A stretch of 64,000 nt of DNA from Microvirga sp052114605 (GTDB taxonomy: Bacteria; Pseudomonadota; Alphaproteobacteria; Rhizobiales; Beijerinckiaceae): assembly GCF_052114605.1 (NCBI RefSeq), contig NZ_JBFRFB010000013.1:1-64000 (forward strand). The letters are read 5' to 3'. Shown here in pieces: positions 18,785 through 27,742 of the stretch. Both the position numbers and the translations under genes were made by a program. Under the pieces are notes generated by a model that saw only the letters and a program-made list of their open reading frames with translations, was not told the DNA's origin and did no database searches. Each line of letters starts with the position of its first letter. Positions within the stretch are counted from its first letter, which is position 1.

Positions 18785-19564
18785 ATGCGCTTCTCGCTTC
18801 CCCAAATCGGCAAGGCCGTGGCCCTGATCGGCGCGTTGGCGCTCGCGCCCGCCGCTCAGGCCCAGAGCAATGTCTTCACCGATCAGCAAAAGCAGGCCAT
18901 CGGCGAAGTCGTGAAGGACTACCTCATGAAGAACCCGGAGGTTCTGACCGAGGTGATCGCGGAACTCGAAAAGCGCCAGGCAGAAGCGCAGCAGGTGGCC
19001 CAGGCGGGCGCCGTGCAGGAAACCAAGCAATCCCTGCTGAACGCCCCGCATTCCTATGTGGCGGGCAATCCGTCGGGTGACGTCACCCTGGTCGAATTCT
19101 TCGACTACAATTGCGGTTACTGCAAAAAGGCGCTCGCCGACGTGCAGACCCTCATGAAGAGCGACCCCAAGCTTCGCGTGGTGCTGAAGGACTTCCCCGT
19201 TCTCGGACCCGACTCGGTCGAGGCGAGCCGCGTGGCGCTTGCCGTGGGCAAGCAGCTTCAGGGCGACAAGATGATGAATTACCACGTCAAGCTTCTGGAA
19301 AGCCGTGGCCGGGTCAATGGCGAGCGCGCCATGGCTGTCGCCAAGGATTTGGGCGTCGACTTGGCCAAGCTGCAGAAGGATATGGAAGGCGCAGACGTCC
19401 GCAACGCCCTTCAGGAAAACATGGCGCTCGGCGATAAGCTGAACCTCACCGGCACTCCCGCCTTCATCATCGGCGAAACGGTGATCCCCGGCGCCGTCGG
19501 CGCGGAGCCTCTTAAGCAGACCGTGGACAACGTCCGCTCCTGCGGCAAGGCGAGCTGCGGCTAA
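18785..19564 (+). CDS. DsbA-family periplasmic thiol:disulfide oxidoreductase
   Basis: The 259-residue protein has a signal peptide (cleavage near AAQAQS). A helical N-terminal segment of about 65 residues is followed by a thioredoxin-fold domain with the active site C110-G-Y-C113. The cis-proline loop is TGTPAFIIGE. The architecture resembles ScsC/Com1-like DsbA proteins, in which the N-terminal helices can mediate oligomerisation. The function is oxidation or isomerisation of disulfides in the periplasm. The ATG at 18785 is preceded by AAAAAGGACCGAC, a good ribosome site. It is flanked by REP-like palindromes on both sides. Confidence 0.92.
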   Translation: MRFSLPQIGKAVALIGALALAPAAQAQSNVFTDQQKQAIGEVVKDYLMKNPEVLTEVIAELEKRQAEAQQVAQAGAVQETKQSLLNAPHSYVAGNPSGDVTLVEFFDYNCGYCKKALADVQTLMKSDPKLRVVLKDFPVLGPDSVEASRVALAVGKQLQGDKMMNYHVKLLESRGRVNGERAMAVAKDLGVDLAKLQKDMEGADVRNALQENMALGDKLNLTGTPAFIIGETVIPGAVGAEPLKQTVDNVRSCGKASCG

Positions 19565-19573
19565 CACACCTTT

Positions 19574-19717
19574 TGTCATTCCGGGGCGGCTCGCAGAGCC
19601 GAGCCCGGAACCCATAAACACCGAAAGTGCAGAATTAAGCTGTTCGCATGGCAACGCTTCTTCTTGGAGCGTAATGGTTATGGGTTCCGGGCTCTGCTAC
19701 GCAGCCCCGGAATGACA
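19574..19717. repeat. Inverted pair of REP-like elements
   Basis: The segment 19574-19616 (TGTCATTCCGGGGC... through ...CCCGGAACCCATA) is repeated in inverted orientation at 19679-19717. Together they could fold into an imperfect stem of about 40 bp around a 62-nt loop. The pair lies between the DsbA-family gene and aroQ and could protect or terminate the upstream transcript. Confidence 0.85.
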
Positions 19718-19883
19718 GAGGGCGCACACAGCGGCTCAAGAACCGGATTTGGCCCCTTCCCCCTACGGAAACCCGCTCAAGCCTTGGGAAAGTCCCGCTT
19801 TTCCCCTTTCCCCATGCTCGCCTTTTGGCTAAGAGGGCGTCTCGGCTCCGCCTGGCGGGGCTTCAAGGAACGCTCCTTTCGCG

Positions 19884-20351
19884 ATGATCAACGTCCACGT
19901 CCTCAATGGACCCAACCTCAATCTGCTCGGCCGCAGAGAGCCTCAGGTATACGGCAGCACGACGCTGTCGGACATCGAGAAGCTCGTTCGCGAGAAGGCT
20001 GAGACCCTGGGGGCGGCGATCACCTTCCGCCAGTCCAACCACGAGGGACATCTGGTCGACTGGATCCAGGAGGCGGGAGCGCAAGGTGCGGGCATCGTCA
20101 TCAATGCCGGCGCCTATACCCACACCTCGATCGCCCTGCGCGATGCCATTTCCGGCAGCGGCGCGCCAACGGTCGAGATTCACATTTCCAATGTTCATGC
20201 TCGCGAAAGCTTTCGTCATCGCTCGCTCATCGCTCCCGTTTCCGTCGGCGTCATCGCCGGCTTCGGGGCCATGAGCTACCTGCTCGGCCTGGAGGCGGTT
20301 CACCGCGTCATGGTTGAGCGGGCTCGGCAAGCCAAACCATCGCAGCACTAG
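19884..20351 (+). CDS. aroQ: Type II 3-dehydroquinate dehydratase
   Basis: This 155-residue dodecameric-type enzyme catalyses the third step of the shikimate pathway, 3-dehydroquinate to 3-dehydroshikimate. The diagnostic start VHVLNGPNLNLLGRREPQVYG, here with the ligand tyrosine, is followed by NAGAYTHTS and the EIHISNVHARE segment with the catalytic histidine region. Length matches the family. It is 25 bases upstream of accB, probably in the same operon, an order common in alphaproteobacteria. Confidence 0.97.
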   Translation: MINVHVLNGPNLNLLGRREPQVYGSTTLSDIEKLVREKAETLGAAITFRQSNHEGHLVDWIQEAGAQGAGIVINAGAYTHTSIALRDAISGSGAPTVEIHISNVHARESFRHRSLIAPVSVGVIAGFGAMSYLLGLEAVHRVMVERARQAKPSQH

Positions 20352-20376
20352 TTCCTCAAAATAAGAGGTGAGCCCC

Positions 20377-20856
20377 ATGGCCAAGGATACCCCTTTCGAT
20401 CCCGATCTCGTCCGGGAGCTGGCGAACATGATCGCCGATACGGATCTCAGTGAGATCGAAGTGGAGAAGGGCGATCTTCGCATCCGCGTGGCCCGCACGA
20501 TCCAGGCAGCCATACAGGTTCCTACGGCGGCTCCCGCAGCCTATGCGCCGCCCGCCGTGGTCGCTCCTCCGCCGGCTGCCGCCGAGGCTTCTGCGGCTGG
20601 TGCAAAGCCCGGCGCGCCCCATCCGGGCGCCGTGCTCTCCCCAATGGTCGGCACCGCCTACCGCAAGCCCTCGCCCGAGGCGAAGGACTTCGTCGAGATC
20701 GGCTCCAAGGTTCAGGCCGGCGACAAGGTGCTCCTGGTCGAGGCCATGAAGACCTTCAACGAGATCGTCGCTCCCCGCGCGGGCACCGTGACCGCCATCT
20801 TTGTCGAAGACGGAACTCCTGTTGAATACGGCGAACCCCTCCTCGTCATCGAGTAA
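20377..20856 (+). CDS. accB: Biotin carboxyl carrier protein of acetyl-CoA carboxylase
   Basis: The 159-residue BCCP carries biotin on K125 in EAMKTFNEI and shuttles carboxyl groups between AccC and the carboxyltransferase in fatty acid synthesis. It has an N-terminal helical segment, an alanine/proline linker at about 45-80 and the C-terminal biotinyl domain. The ATG at 20377 is preferred because AAGAGG lies eight bases upstream. The GTG at 20368 overlaps that ribosome site. accC follows after eight bases. Confidence 0.97.
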   Translation: MAKDTPFDPDLVRELANMIADTDLSEIEVEKGDLRIRVARTIQAAIQVPTAAPAAYAPPAVVAPPPAAAEASAAGAKPGAPHPGAVLSPMVGTAYRKPSPEAKDFVEIGSKVQAGDKVLLVEAMKTFNEIVAPRAGTVTAIFVEDGTPVEYGEPLLVIE

Positions 20857-20864
20857 GGCGCGAC

Positions 20865-22226
20865 ATGTTCGATAAGATCCTCATTGCCAACCGAGGCGAG
20901 ATCGCCCTGCGCATCCTGCGTGCGGCGAAGGAGCTCGGCATTGCCACCGTCGCGGTGCATTCCACCGCCGACGCGGATGCCATGCATGTGCGCCTCGCCG
21001 ACGAGAGCGTATGCATCGGCCCACCGGCCGCCCGCGACAGCTATCTCAACATCCCGGCCCTGATCGCCGCTTGCGAGATCACCGGCGCGGACGCCATCCA
21101 CCCCGGCTACGGCTTCCTCTCCGAGAATGCCCGCTTTGCCGAGGTGCTGGAGCATCACCGCATCGCCTTCATCGGACCCAAGGCGGAACACATCCGCATC
21201 ATGGGCGACAAGATCGAGGCGAAGCGCACAGCGAAGCGTCTGGGCATCCCCTGCGTGCCGGGCTCCGAGGGAGAAATCTCCGACGAGGGCGAGGCCAAGA
21301 AAGTCGCCAAGCAGATCGGCTATCCCGTCATCATCAAGGCGGCAGCAGGCGGCGGCGGTCGCGGCATGAAGGTCGCGCGCACCGAGGAAGACCTCGTTCA
21401 CGCGCTCCAGACCGCCAAGACCGAGGCCAAGGCCGCCTTCGGCGACGATGCCGTCTATATCGAGAAATATCTCGAGAAGCCGCGCCACATCGAGATCCAG
21501 GTGCTCGGCGACGGCAAGGGCAACGCGATCCATCTGGGCGAGCGCGACTGCTCGCTCCAGCGCCGCCACCAGAAGGTTTGGGAAGAAGGCCCCTCGCCGG
21601 CTCTCAACGTCGAAATGCGCGAGCGCATCGGCGGCGTTGTGGCGAAAGCCATGCAGGACCTGAAATACGCGGGCGCCGGCACTATCGAATTCCTCTACGA
21701 GGACGGCGAGTTCTATTTCATCGAGATGAACACCCGCATCCAGGTGGAGCACCCGGTCACGGAAATGATCACCGGCATCGACCTGGTGAACGAGCAGATC
21801 CGCGTGGCTGCCGGTCATCCGCTCTCCGTGAAGCAGGAAGACATCAAGATCGAAGGCCATGCCATCGAGTGCCGCGTGAATGCCGAGCATCCCTCAACCT
21901 TCCGCCCCTCGCCCGGCACGATCAGCTACTTCCACCCGCCGGGCGGTCTCGGCGTCCGCGTCGATTCGGCGGCCTATCAGGGCTACCGCATCCCGCCGCA
22001 TTACGACTCTCTCGTGGGCAAGCTCATCGTGCATGGCCGCACCCGTAACGAGTGCCTGATGCGCCTGCGCCGCGCGCTCGACGAGTTCGTGGTGGACGGC
22101 GTGGACACGACGCTCCCGCTCTTCCGAACCCTCGTGCGCAACCCCGACATTCAGAACGGCCAGTACGACATTCACTGGTTGGAGAATTTCCTGAAGACGG
22201 GCGGGCTTGGGGACGAAAGCGCCTAG
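20865..22226 (+). CDS. accC: Biotin carboxylase subunit of acetyl-CoA carboxylase
   Basis: The 453-residue ATP-grasp enzyme carboxylates the biotin on AccB using bicarbonate and ATP. It begins MFDKILIANRGEIALRI and shows the ATP-binding glycine loop AAAGGGGRGMK, the catalytic EMNTRIQVEHPVTE segment and the usual length. It is translationally close to accB, eight bases apart, so the two subunits are made together. The downstream acetyltransferase is 114 bases away and less clearly linked. Confidence 0.98.
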   Translation: MFDKILIANRGEIALRILRAAKELGIATVAVHSTADADAMHVRLADESVCIGPPAARDSYLNIPALIAACEITGADAIHPGYGFLSENARFAEVLEHHRIAFIGPKAEHIRIMGDKIEAKRTAKRLGIPCVPGSEGEISDEGEAKKVAKQIGYPVIIKAAAGGGGRGMKVARTEEDLVHALQTAKTEAKAAFGDDAVYIEKYLEKPRHIEIQVLGDGKGNAIHLGERDCSLQRRHQKVWEEGPSPALNVEMRERIGGVVAKAMQDLKYAGAGTIEFLYEDGEFYFIEMNTRIQVEHPVTEMITGIDLVNEQIRVAAGHPLSVKQEDIKIEGHAIECRVNAEHPSTFRPSPGTISYFHPPGGLGVRVDSAAYQGYRIPPHYDSLVGKLIVHGRTRNECLMRLRRALDEFVVDGVDTTLPLFRTLVRNPDIQNGQYDIHWLENFLKTGGLGDESA

Positions 22227-22340
22227 GCAACGACCAGTCGCAGGCCGCGCCCTTCATGGGACGTGGCCTGCAACACAAGGCAGGTAGTCCACAGTAACAA
22301 TATGTAGTATCGCTCTGGCATCTCCCGGGGGCCAAGAGCG

Positions 22341-23087
22341 ATGAGTGCGACTAAGCAGGCGACATCGAAGGAAGGGTTGCGGACCATCCTTCTCAAGCAT
22401 GGGCTCGATCTCGATGGAACGATCGGCGGCAGCCTGGTTTGGGAGGTGCCTGTCAAGATCTTCCGCTCCAGCCGGCTGACGGATGTCGAAATCGGGGCTT
22501 ATTCCTACATTTCTCCCAAGGTCGAGATCCAGCACGCCACGATCGGGCGTTACTGCTCCATCGGCGATAACGTGAACATGCGCGGAAGCGCCCACCCTAA
22601 GAATTGGCTCTCCTCCCACCCCTTCCCTTATACGAATCTCTATTCGGCAAGCCGCAAGTATACCCCGCCCCTCACCTTCAGCAGCTATGACAAGCGAACC
22701 TGTATCGGGCACGATGTCTGGATCGGCTCGCACGTGATCATTCTTCCCGGTGTGACAATCGGAACCGGGGCGATCATCGGGGCAGGCGCGGTGGTTGCGA
22801 AGGACATTCCCGCTTATGCAATTGCCGTCGGCAATCCGGCCAAGGTCGTCAAGTATCGCTTCGACCAGCCTCTCATCGACAGGCTCCTGCAAAGCAAATG
22901 GTGGGCTTATGATCTGCCACGGCATCTTGAGCAGAAGCCGGACATTCCGCTCGATGACCCGGAGAAGATGCTGGACTATCTCGAGGGCACCAATGTGGAG
23001 GTTCCCCGCATCGCTCCCGAGAGGAAGATCTATTCGCGCAACAAGAACGAAATCAAGATCAGGACTGTCGCAGCGGGGGGAAGCTGA
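22341..23087 (+). CDS. CatB-like hexapeptide-repeat O-acetyltransferase
   Basis: The 248-residue protein has left-handed beta-helix hexapeptide repeats (VEIGAYSYISPKVEIQHATIG and IGTGAIIGAGAVVAKD). It also has the loop and C-terminal pattern of xenobiotic acetyltransferases (WIGSHVIILPGVTIG, YAIAVGNPAKVVKYRF). Such trimeric enzymes transfer acetyl groups from acetyl-CoA to sugars or antibiotics. The sequence does not tell which. The role here is unknown; polysaccharide modification is a reasonable guess. Confidence 0.85.
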   Translation: MSATKQATSKEGLRTILLKHGLDLDGTIGGSLVWEVPVKIFRSSRLTDVEIGAYSYISPKVEIQHATIGRYCSIGDNVNMRGSAHPKNWLSSHPFPYTNLYSASRKYTPPLTFSSYDKRTCIGHDVWIGSHVIILPGVTIGTGAIIGAGAVVAKDIPAYAIAVGNPAKVVKYRFDQPLIDRLLQSKWWAYDLPRHLEQKPDIPLDDPEKMLDYLEGTNVEVPRIAPERKIYSRNKNEIKIRTVAAGGS

Positions 23088-23227
23088 TTCCGGGCGAGGC
23101 GTTATTGTCATCGCCGAGAATAAGCTCGTCCCTCGGTGAACTCGCAAAAATCTATTTCACGCCGGTCTGACTTCCGGCGCAGTGGTGTCTATCTATGGCA
23201 TGATCCCCCGGCCGGATCTGCGAGTAT

Positions 23228-23893
23228 ATGACCCTGTCTCCCGACGATACCATCACCATCACGCCCGAGATCCTGCTGAAGGCCTATGCCGCGGGGATTT
23301 TCCCGATGGCGGAGGACGCCGACGATCCCTCCCTGTTCTGGGTCGAGCCCAGGGAGCGGGGCATCATCCCGCTCGACAGCTTTCACCTGCCCAAACGGCT
23401 CGCCCGCACGATCCGGGCCGAGGAATTCACCGTACACGTGGACCGCGATTTCGATGCAGTGATCGCCGGCTGCGCCGCGCCTGGAGCCGACCGTGAGAAG
23501 ACTTGGATCAACAGCCGCATCCGAGACCTTTACGGCCAATTGTTCGACAAGGGCTTCTGTCACACGGTCGAGGTGTATAGGGATGGGCAGCTCGTCGGCG
23601 GACTTTATGGCGTGCGTCTGAGGGGAGCCTTCTTCGGCGAAAGCATGTTTCACCGGGAGCGGGACGCTTCGAAGATTGCGTTGGTCCATCTGGTTGCGCG
23701 TCTCAAGCGCGGCGGCTTCAGCCTGCTCGATACGCAGTTCGTGACCTCGCATCTCTCACAGTTCGGAGCGGTCGAGGTGCCCCGCCGCGAATACAAGCAG
23801 ATGCTGCGCGAGGCTCTTGAGCGGGAGGGCGATTGGAACGTCTGGCCGCGCGGACAGGTGGTGAGCGGCGAGGAAGTGCTCGCCGCTCTCTGA
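23228..23893 (+). CDS. aat: Leucyl/phenylalanyl-tRNA--protein transferase
   Basis: The 221-residue enzyme attaches Leu or Phe to N-terminal Arg or Lys of proteins, marking them for ClpS/ClpAP degradation in the N-end rule pathway. Family motifs are AAGIFPMAED, FWVEPRERGIIPL, INSRIRDLYGQL, VEVYRDGQLVGGLYGV, FFGESMFHRERDASK and LLDTQFVTSHLSQFGA. Length is typical. It is convergent with the DUF2155 gene, with hairpins between them. Confidence 0.97.
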   Translation: MTLSPDDTITITPEILLKAYAAGIFPMAEDADDPSLFWVEPRERGIIPLDSFHLPKRLARTIRAEEFTVHVDRDFDAVIAGCAAPGADREKTWINSRIRDLYGQLFDKGFCHTVEVYRDGQLVGGLYGVRLRGAFFGESMFHRERDASKIALVHLVARLKRGGFSLLDTQFVTSHLSQFGAVEVPRREYKQMLREALEREGDWNVWPRGQVVSGEEVLAAL

Positions 23894-23897
23894 ACTC

Positions 23898-23917
23898 AGC
23901 GCATCGAACGATGCGCT
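23898..23917 (+). terminator. Hairpin after aat
   Basis: AGCGCATCG and CGATGCGCT form a near-perfect short palindrome just after the aat stop codon. There is no long U-run, so it may only stabilise the transcript end. Confidence 0.35.
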
Positions 23918-23943
23918 ATCTGTAGAGTGGAGCATCGGATTAG

Positions 23944-23969
23944 CCCCAAAAGTGGGTCCACTTTTGGGG
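23944..23969. terminator. Palindrome between convergent aat and DUF2155 genes
   Basis: CCCCAAAAGTGG and CCACTTTTGGGG form a 12-bp palindrome around GT. Its position between convergent stop codons suggests a bidirectional terminator. Similar 'aaaagtgggtccactttt' palindromes recur in Rhizobiales genomes, by my recollection, so it may be a dispersed repeat. Confidence 0.6.
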
Positions 23970-23977
23970 CCGATTCT

Positions 23978-24580
23978 CTAGCGATCGGTATTGACGAGCG
24001 GCGCTTCTCTCGTCTGCAGGCGGCGTGCAGGCTGCTGTAACGGCGCGCTCTGGACGGCGGGCGGCGCAGGAGCGCGCTGAGCGCCCTCGGCTGGAGCCAT
24101 GATGCCGCCGGAACGCGGCGCGGCGGGAGGCGTACGGGCTGCGTCCTGCTCGATGGGCGGAGGCGGCTCGACCACTTCCTTGGGCTCGGCGATCACTTCC
24201 GTCCCACCTTTGCAGTCCACGAGCCAGATATCGTAGACCGGGTGCTGGATGCCATGCAGGCCCGGGCTCGCGGCGAAGAGCCAGCCGGAGAAGACCTTTT
24301 TGCCCTCGCCCTCGGCGCCAGGCTCCTCCACCTCGACGAAGGAAGTGGTGTCAGGCGTTTCCGTCGGCGGCTTGGTGAAGCACACGCGCGGCGTCATCTG
24401 AAGGGCGCCGAACTGCACGGTCTCATCGACCTTCACCTCGAACGAGACGATACGCCCGGTGATCTTGTCGAGCCCCGAGAAGACCGCCGTCGGATTCTTG
24501 ATTCTGTCCGCCTGGGCGGCCGAGATGCCGCCGACGATCGATGCGAGCACGAAAGCCGCCCGCGTCCACCCGAGTTTCAT
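23978..24580 (-). CDS. DUF2155 domain protein
   Basis: The 200-residue product has a signal peptide ending near ISAAQA and the DUF2155 core. The core reads FSGLDKITGRIVSFEV, FGALQMTPRVCFTKPPTETPD, FSGWLFAASPGLHGIQHPVYDIWLVDC. The C-terminal third is proline/alanine-rich and disordered. The family is confined to alphaproteobacteria and its biochemical function is unknown; an envelope role is likely from the signal peptide. The ATG at 24580 is chosen over a GTG two codons upstream. Confidence 0.87.
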   Translation of the reverse strand: MKLGWTRAAFVLASIVGGISAAQADRIKNPTAVFSGLDKITGRIVSFEVKVDETVQFGALQMTPRVCFTKPPTETPDTTSFVEVEEPGAEGEGKKVFSGWLFAASPGLHGIQHPVYDIWLVDCKGGTEVIAEPKEVVEPPPPIEQDAARTPPAAPRSGGIMAPAEGAQRAPAPPAVQSAPLQQPARRLQTREAPLVNTDR

Positions 24581-24740
24581 GATCACTGGTCCACGCTGTC
24601 ATGGCCCGGCCACGCACGGCCGCTTCCATGTTCTCGCCCCGCGTTAACACGTCAACCGTGTTGGAAAAAGGGCGATGCGTAACAAAGCTTAGCAGCCAGG
24701 CGAGTTTCGGATAAAATAACATCGATAAAGGATCTGACTC

Positions 24741-26072
24741 ATGCCCTTCTCTGCTCGCGCCCTACTGGCCGCTTCCTTCCTGCTTACACTGGCTTCCAAC
24801 GCCGAGAGCGCCGAACTGGCGCGCCGCGCCTTTATGGGAATCGGAATGGCTGCGGTGCCAGAGGCCGTGAGGACCGAGGCCAAGCTGCCGGCGGGCGAAG
24901 GCATCATCCTTGAGCGGGTAATTCCCGGTTCCTCCGCGGAAGCAGCAGGACTTCAGGCTCGTGACATCGTACTCAAGCTCGATGGCGAGACGATCCGCTC
25001 CACGGGGGACGTATCGGCGGCGATTCGCAAGAAACGGGCCGGAGACAGCCTCAACCTCTCGCTGGTGCGGGCCGGTAAGCCCATGGAACAGAAGGTCGGC
25101 CTGATCGGCTTCCCGCCGGAAACCTCGGCCAATCACGAGACGTATTACGAAACGGTCGAGGCTGCAGGTGTCCGCCGCCGCACCATCATCACCAAGCCGA
25201 AACAGGATAGCCACAAGCCCGCTGTGCTCTTCGTGGGCGGCATCGGCTGCTACAGCATGGATTACCCGTTCGACCGGGAGACACCCTATCGCCAGCTCAT
25301 CGAATCCATGAGCCGCGACGGCTTCGTGACCATGCGCGTCGAGAAGAGCGGCATGGGCGACAGCGAGGGCGAAGCCTGCGCCAAAGTGGACATGCAAACC
25401 GAGGTCGAGGGCTACGTCGCGGGCCTGAAGGACCTGAAGACGAAGGCCTATGTGAATCCCGAGAAAGTTTTCATCGTCGGCCACAGCATCGGCGGCATCG
25501 TCGGCCCGCTGATCGCCGAGCGCGAGCCCGTGCGCGGCATCGCCGCCGCCGCGACCGTGGGCAGCACATGGTTCGAATACGAGCTCATCAACCGCCGCCG
25601 CCAGCTCAAGCTGGAGAGCGTGTCACCAGCCAAGATCGGCGCGCAGATGCAACTCAAGCAATGGTGCATGCATCAGTTGCTTATTGAGAAGACGCCCCGC
25701 GCGCAGATTCTGGAAAAGCGTCCGGCCTGCGCCGAGGAAATGAAGATCCCCTCCTCCGATGCCTATCTCCAGCAGATCGCCGCCATCGACTTCGCGGATC
25801 TGTGGACGCGGCTGAAGCCCGATACCCTGCTGGTCTATGGCAGCGCCGATTTCCTGACGAGCGCGGACGAACACCGTGAGATTCTCGACACCATCAATGC
25901 CGCCCGCCCTGGCGCGGCGACCTTCGTGGAGATCGCCGGAATGGATCATTCCTTCTATCGCATGAAGGATCAGGCGGAGAGCTTCGCGATCCGTCGGGAT
26001 GGCAAGGAGAGCGAGTATAATCCGGAAGCAGGCCGGGTCATCGGCGAGTGGCTGAAAAGCAAGATCAACTAG
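24741..26072 (+). CDS. Secreted PDZ domain-alpha/beta hydrolase fusion
   Basis: This 443-residue protein has a signal peptide (cleavage near NAESAE). A PDZ domain follows at about residues 55-120 (GIILERVIPGSSAEAAGLQARDIVL). An alpha/beta hydrolase domain comes next, with the nucleophile elbow GHSIGG (S249) and a C-terminal histidine in GMDHSFYR. AAAGGATCTGACTC gives a good ribosome site. The domain order is that of periplasmic peptidase- or esterase-like hydrolases; the substrate is unknown. The MepB-like gene starts 17 bases after its stop and may be co-transcribed. Confidence 0.82.
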   Translation: MPFSARALLAASFLLTLASNAESAELARRAFMGIGMAAVPEAVRTEAKLPAGEGIILERVIPGSSAEAAGLQARDIVLKLDGETIRSTGDVSAAIRKKRAGDSLNLSLVRAGKPMEQKVGLIGFPPETSANHETYYETVEAAGVRRRTIITKPKQDSHKPAVLFVGGIGCYSMDYPFDRETPYRQLIESMSRDGFVTMRVEKSGMGDSEGEACAKVDMQTEVEGYVAGLKDLKTKAYVNPEKVFIVGHSIGGIVGPLIAEREPVRGIAAAATVGSTWFEYELINRRRQLKLESVSPAKIGAQMQLKQWCMHQLLIEKTPRAQILEKRPACAEEMKIPSSDAYLQQIAAIDFADLWTRLKPDTLLVYGSADFLTSADEHREILDTINAARPGAATFVEIAGMDHSFYRMKDQAESFAIRRDGKESEYNPEAGRVIGEWLKSKIN

Positions 26073-26089
26073 GACTGCGATTGCATCAG

Positions 26090-26623
26090 ATGGCCCAGAA
26101 ACCGGATGTATCCAACGCGGCGATCCCTCAGGACCTCACATTCGCTGCGGACCATGTCTTCGCGCCGCTTGGGCTGACTTACTCGAAGATCGAGCTTGAA
26201 CCGGAAAGCCGTGAATACGGCGCGGCGAGGTTTGAGCTGGGAGGCCTCCCTGCCCGCTTTCGCGTCGCGAAGATTACGCCCACGAAGATCGGCCAGTTCG
26301 TCACCTTATGGAAAAGGATCGGCAACGGTCCGATTCAGCCCTTCGACAAAACCGATCCGGTCGAGGTGGTTGTAATTCACTGCCGCGCGGACAGACTGTC
26401 CGGGCAATTTGTATTGCCGAAAACGGTTCTCTGCCAACGAGACATCTTCTCAAGCAATGGCAAAGGCGGGAAACGCGCCATCCGCGTTTATCCGCCATGG
26501 GATAAGCCGGAGAGTCGGCAGGCTGCGCGAAGCCAGGCCTGGCAGCTCGAATACTTCCTGGAAACTTCCTATGATCGGCCAGTGGATCAGGTCAGGGCGC
26601 GAATTCTCTATGGCCTCGGCTGA
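26090..26623 (+). CDS. MepB-like protein
   Basis: The 177-residue protein matches the MepB family: the order YGAARFELGGLPARFRVAK, FVTLWKRIGNGPIQPF, VVIHCRADRLSGQFVLPKTVL and KRAIRVYPPWD is characteristic. MepB was named from the mepRAB locus of Staphylococcus aureus; its function is not established. The ATG at 26090 is used. A GTG at 26048 is in frame but would overlap the preceding gene by 25 bases. Confidence 0.82.
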   Translation: MAQKPDVSNAAIPQDLTFAADHVFAPLGLTYSKIELEPESREYGAARFELGGLPARFRVAKITPTKIGQFVTLWKRIGNGPIQPFDKTDPVEVVVIHCRADRLSGQFVLPKTVLCQRDIFSSNGKGGKRAIRVYPPWDKPESRQAARSQAWQLEYFLETSYDRPVDQVRARILYGLG

Positions 26624-26674
26624 GTTCTGATCTGCCCGCCGGGTCAACCACTTGAGCGTGAGGACGCCAGAACC

Positions 26675-27088
26675 TTACTCGGCCGGCGTCCAGGGCACGT
26701 AATCGCCCGTGGCGGCCGGGCGCTGGCCGGTCGCGAGCTGGGATCCCTGCGGACGATAGGCGTTGGGTGTGCCGGTCATGTTGGGCACGTAGGGCTTTTC
26801 CCAAGAGTACGGCTGGTAGTTTTCCTCGCTCGGGGGGACGTCGCCGTTATGGCACAGCCATGCGCGCCAGCCGGGAGGAACCCGCGAGGCATCTATATTG
26901 CCATTATAGACCACCCAGCGGCGCTCAGCGCCCACATTCGAGTCGATGGCCTGGGCCTGGGTGTAGCGGTAATACGTGTTACCGAACTCGTCCTGGCCGA
27001 CGAACTGTCCCTTGCGCCAAGTGAAGAATCGCGTGCCAAGGGTCTGTCCGTTCCACCAGGTAAAGAACTGAGCCAAAAAGGTTTTCAT
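26675..27088 (-). CDS. NDUFA12-family NADH:ubiquinone oxidoreductase accessory subunit
   Basis: The 137-residue protein matches the complex I accessory subunit NDUFA12 (B17.2), a supernumerary subunit found in alphaproteobacteria and mitochondria. Diagnostic segments are FTWWNGQTLGTRFFTWRKG, VGQDEFGNTYYR, RRWVVYNG, PPGWRAWLCH and YSWEKPYVPN. It helps assembly or stability of complex I in the inner membrane. The MKTFLAQFF start at 27088 gives family length. The open frame upstream to 27175 lacks homology. It is divergent from nrdJ. Confidence 0.93.
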   Translation of the reverse strand: MKTFLAQFFTWWNGQTLGTRFFTWRKGQFVGQDEFGNTYYRYTQAQAIDSNVGAERRWVVYNGNIDASRVPPGWRAWLCHNGDVPPSEENYQPYSWEKPYVPNMTGTPNAYRPQGSQLATGQRPAATGDYVPWTPAE

Positions 27089-27434
27089 CGCTACCGCCGA
27101 AGGGGTTCTTGAATTTGTGCGGAATATGGCTTCCCCCCGTCGCGAAGTCCAGCTTTTCCAACCTTGAACCCGCAACTGATTCTCCGCCGATTCTACTTGG
27201 GCGATTCTGAGGCGATTTTCCCGGATTCACTGGATTTTGGCTTCCGAGCGGACTTTTTTAGCCGACATGGTTTCCCTATGGGAAATTGATGCGCCGGCAC
27301 AACATTTAGCGCCTCTTATGGGGTGCAAAAACGCAAAACTGAGCCGGCCAAACTTGGCCATTCGGAAAGTGCGATTTGGATTCTGAAAGGAGTCTCTGAG
27401 GCTTAGCCACTTTTCCACATTGTTAACAATTGCC

Positions 27435-27504
27435 CACTACATATAGTTGGAACAGAAACGTTCGGCACAAGTTCTTGACGTAAGGCTCACATCACGACTA
27501 GCTT
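27435..27504 (+). promoter_or_regulatory. Candidate nrdJ promoter with NrdR-box-like palindrome
   Basis: CACTACATATAGTTGG (27435-27450) resembles the NrdR box consensus (acaCwAtATaTwGtgt), the operator of the repressor of ribonucleotide reductase genes. Only one copy is visible, whereas NrdR boxes usually occur in pairs about 31 bases apart. A TTGACG -35 lies at 27475-27480 with a weak -10 (TAGCTT) 18 bases later. Confidence 0.4.
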
Positions 27505-27742
27505 GCCGGGGATCCGATCTGAGACCGGCGACCGACCCGAAAGGGAGGTCGAAATCTCCCCTAAGTGAGCGTTCAAGAGCCCGCGGCGAGTTGTTTGCCG
27601 CGTGAGCTGTGGCGTCTCCAAGGAGACCGTAACTCGGGCGTGGTGCGTGTAGCGATCCGCAAAACGGGTCGTTGGGGTATCGAAAAATTTTTGGGGCTTA
27701 CCGCTGCAGGCGCGGCTTGCGGCGCTGGAGACTTTTGTCTCC
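27505..27742 (+). ncRNA. Structured 5' leader of nrdJ, possible cis-regulatory RNA
   Basis: Five local hairpins can be drawn: GCCGG/CCGGC (27505-27539), GGGAG/CTCCC (27543-27560), CGCGGC/GCCGCG (27582-27602), GTCTC/GAGAC (27614-27627) and GGAGAC-TTTT-GTCTCC (27727-27742). The last two have identical arms, so the 5' arm of one can pair with the 3' arm of the other, a layout typical of switching leaders. GGAGACC at 27622-27628 equals the core of the cobalamin riboswitch B12 box, but the rest of that consensus is not convincing. The proximal hairpin ends seven bases before the AGGA ribosome site of nrdJ. The regulatory role is an inference. Confidence 0.45.

Noticed and set aside
27505..27742. 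Standard cobalamin riboswitch in the nrdJ leader
   Set aside because: Only the B12-box core and a loose GGT-GAAAT-CC pattern match. The conserved core around the central four-way junction is not recognisable, so the leader is reported as an unassigned structured RNA.
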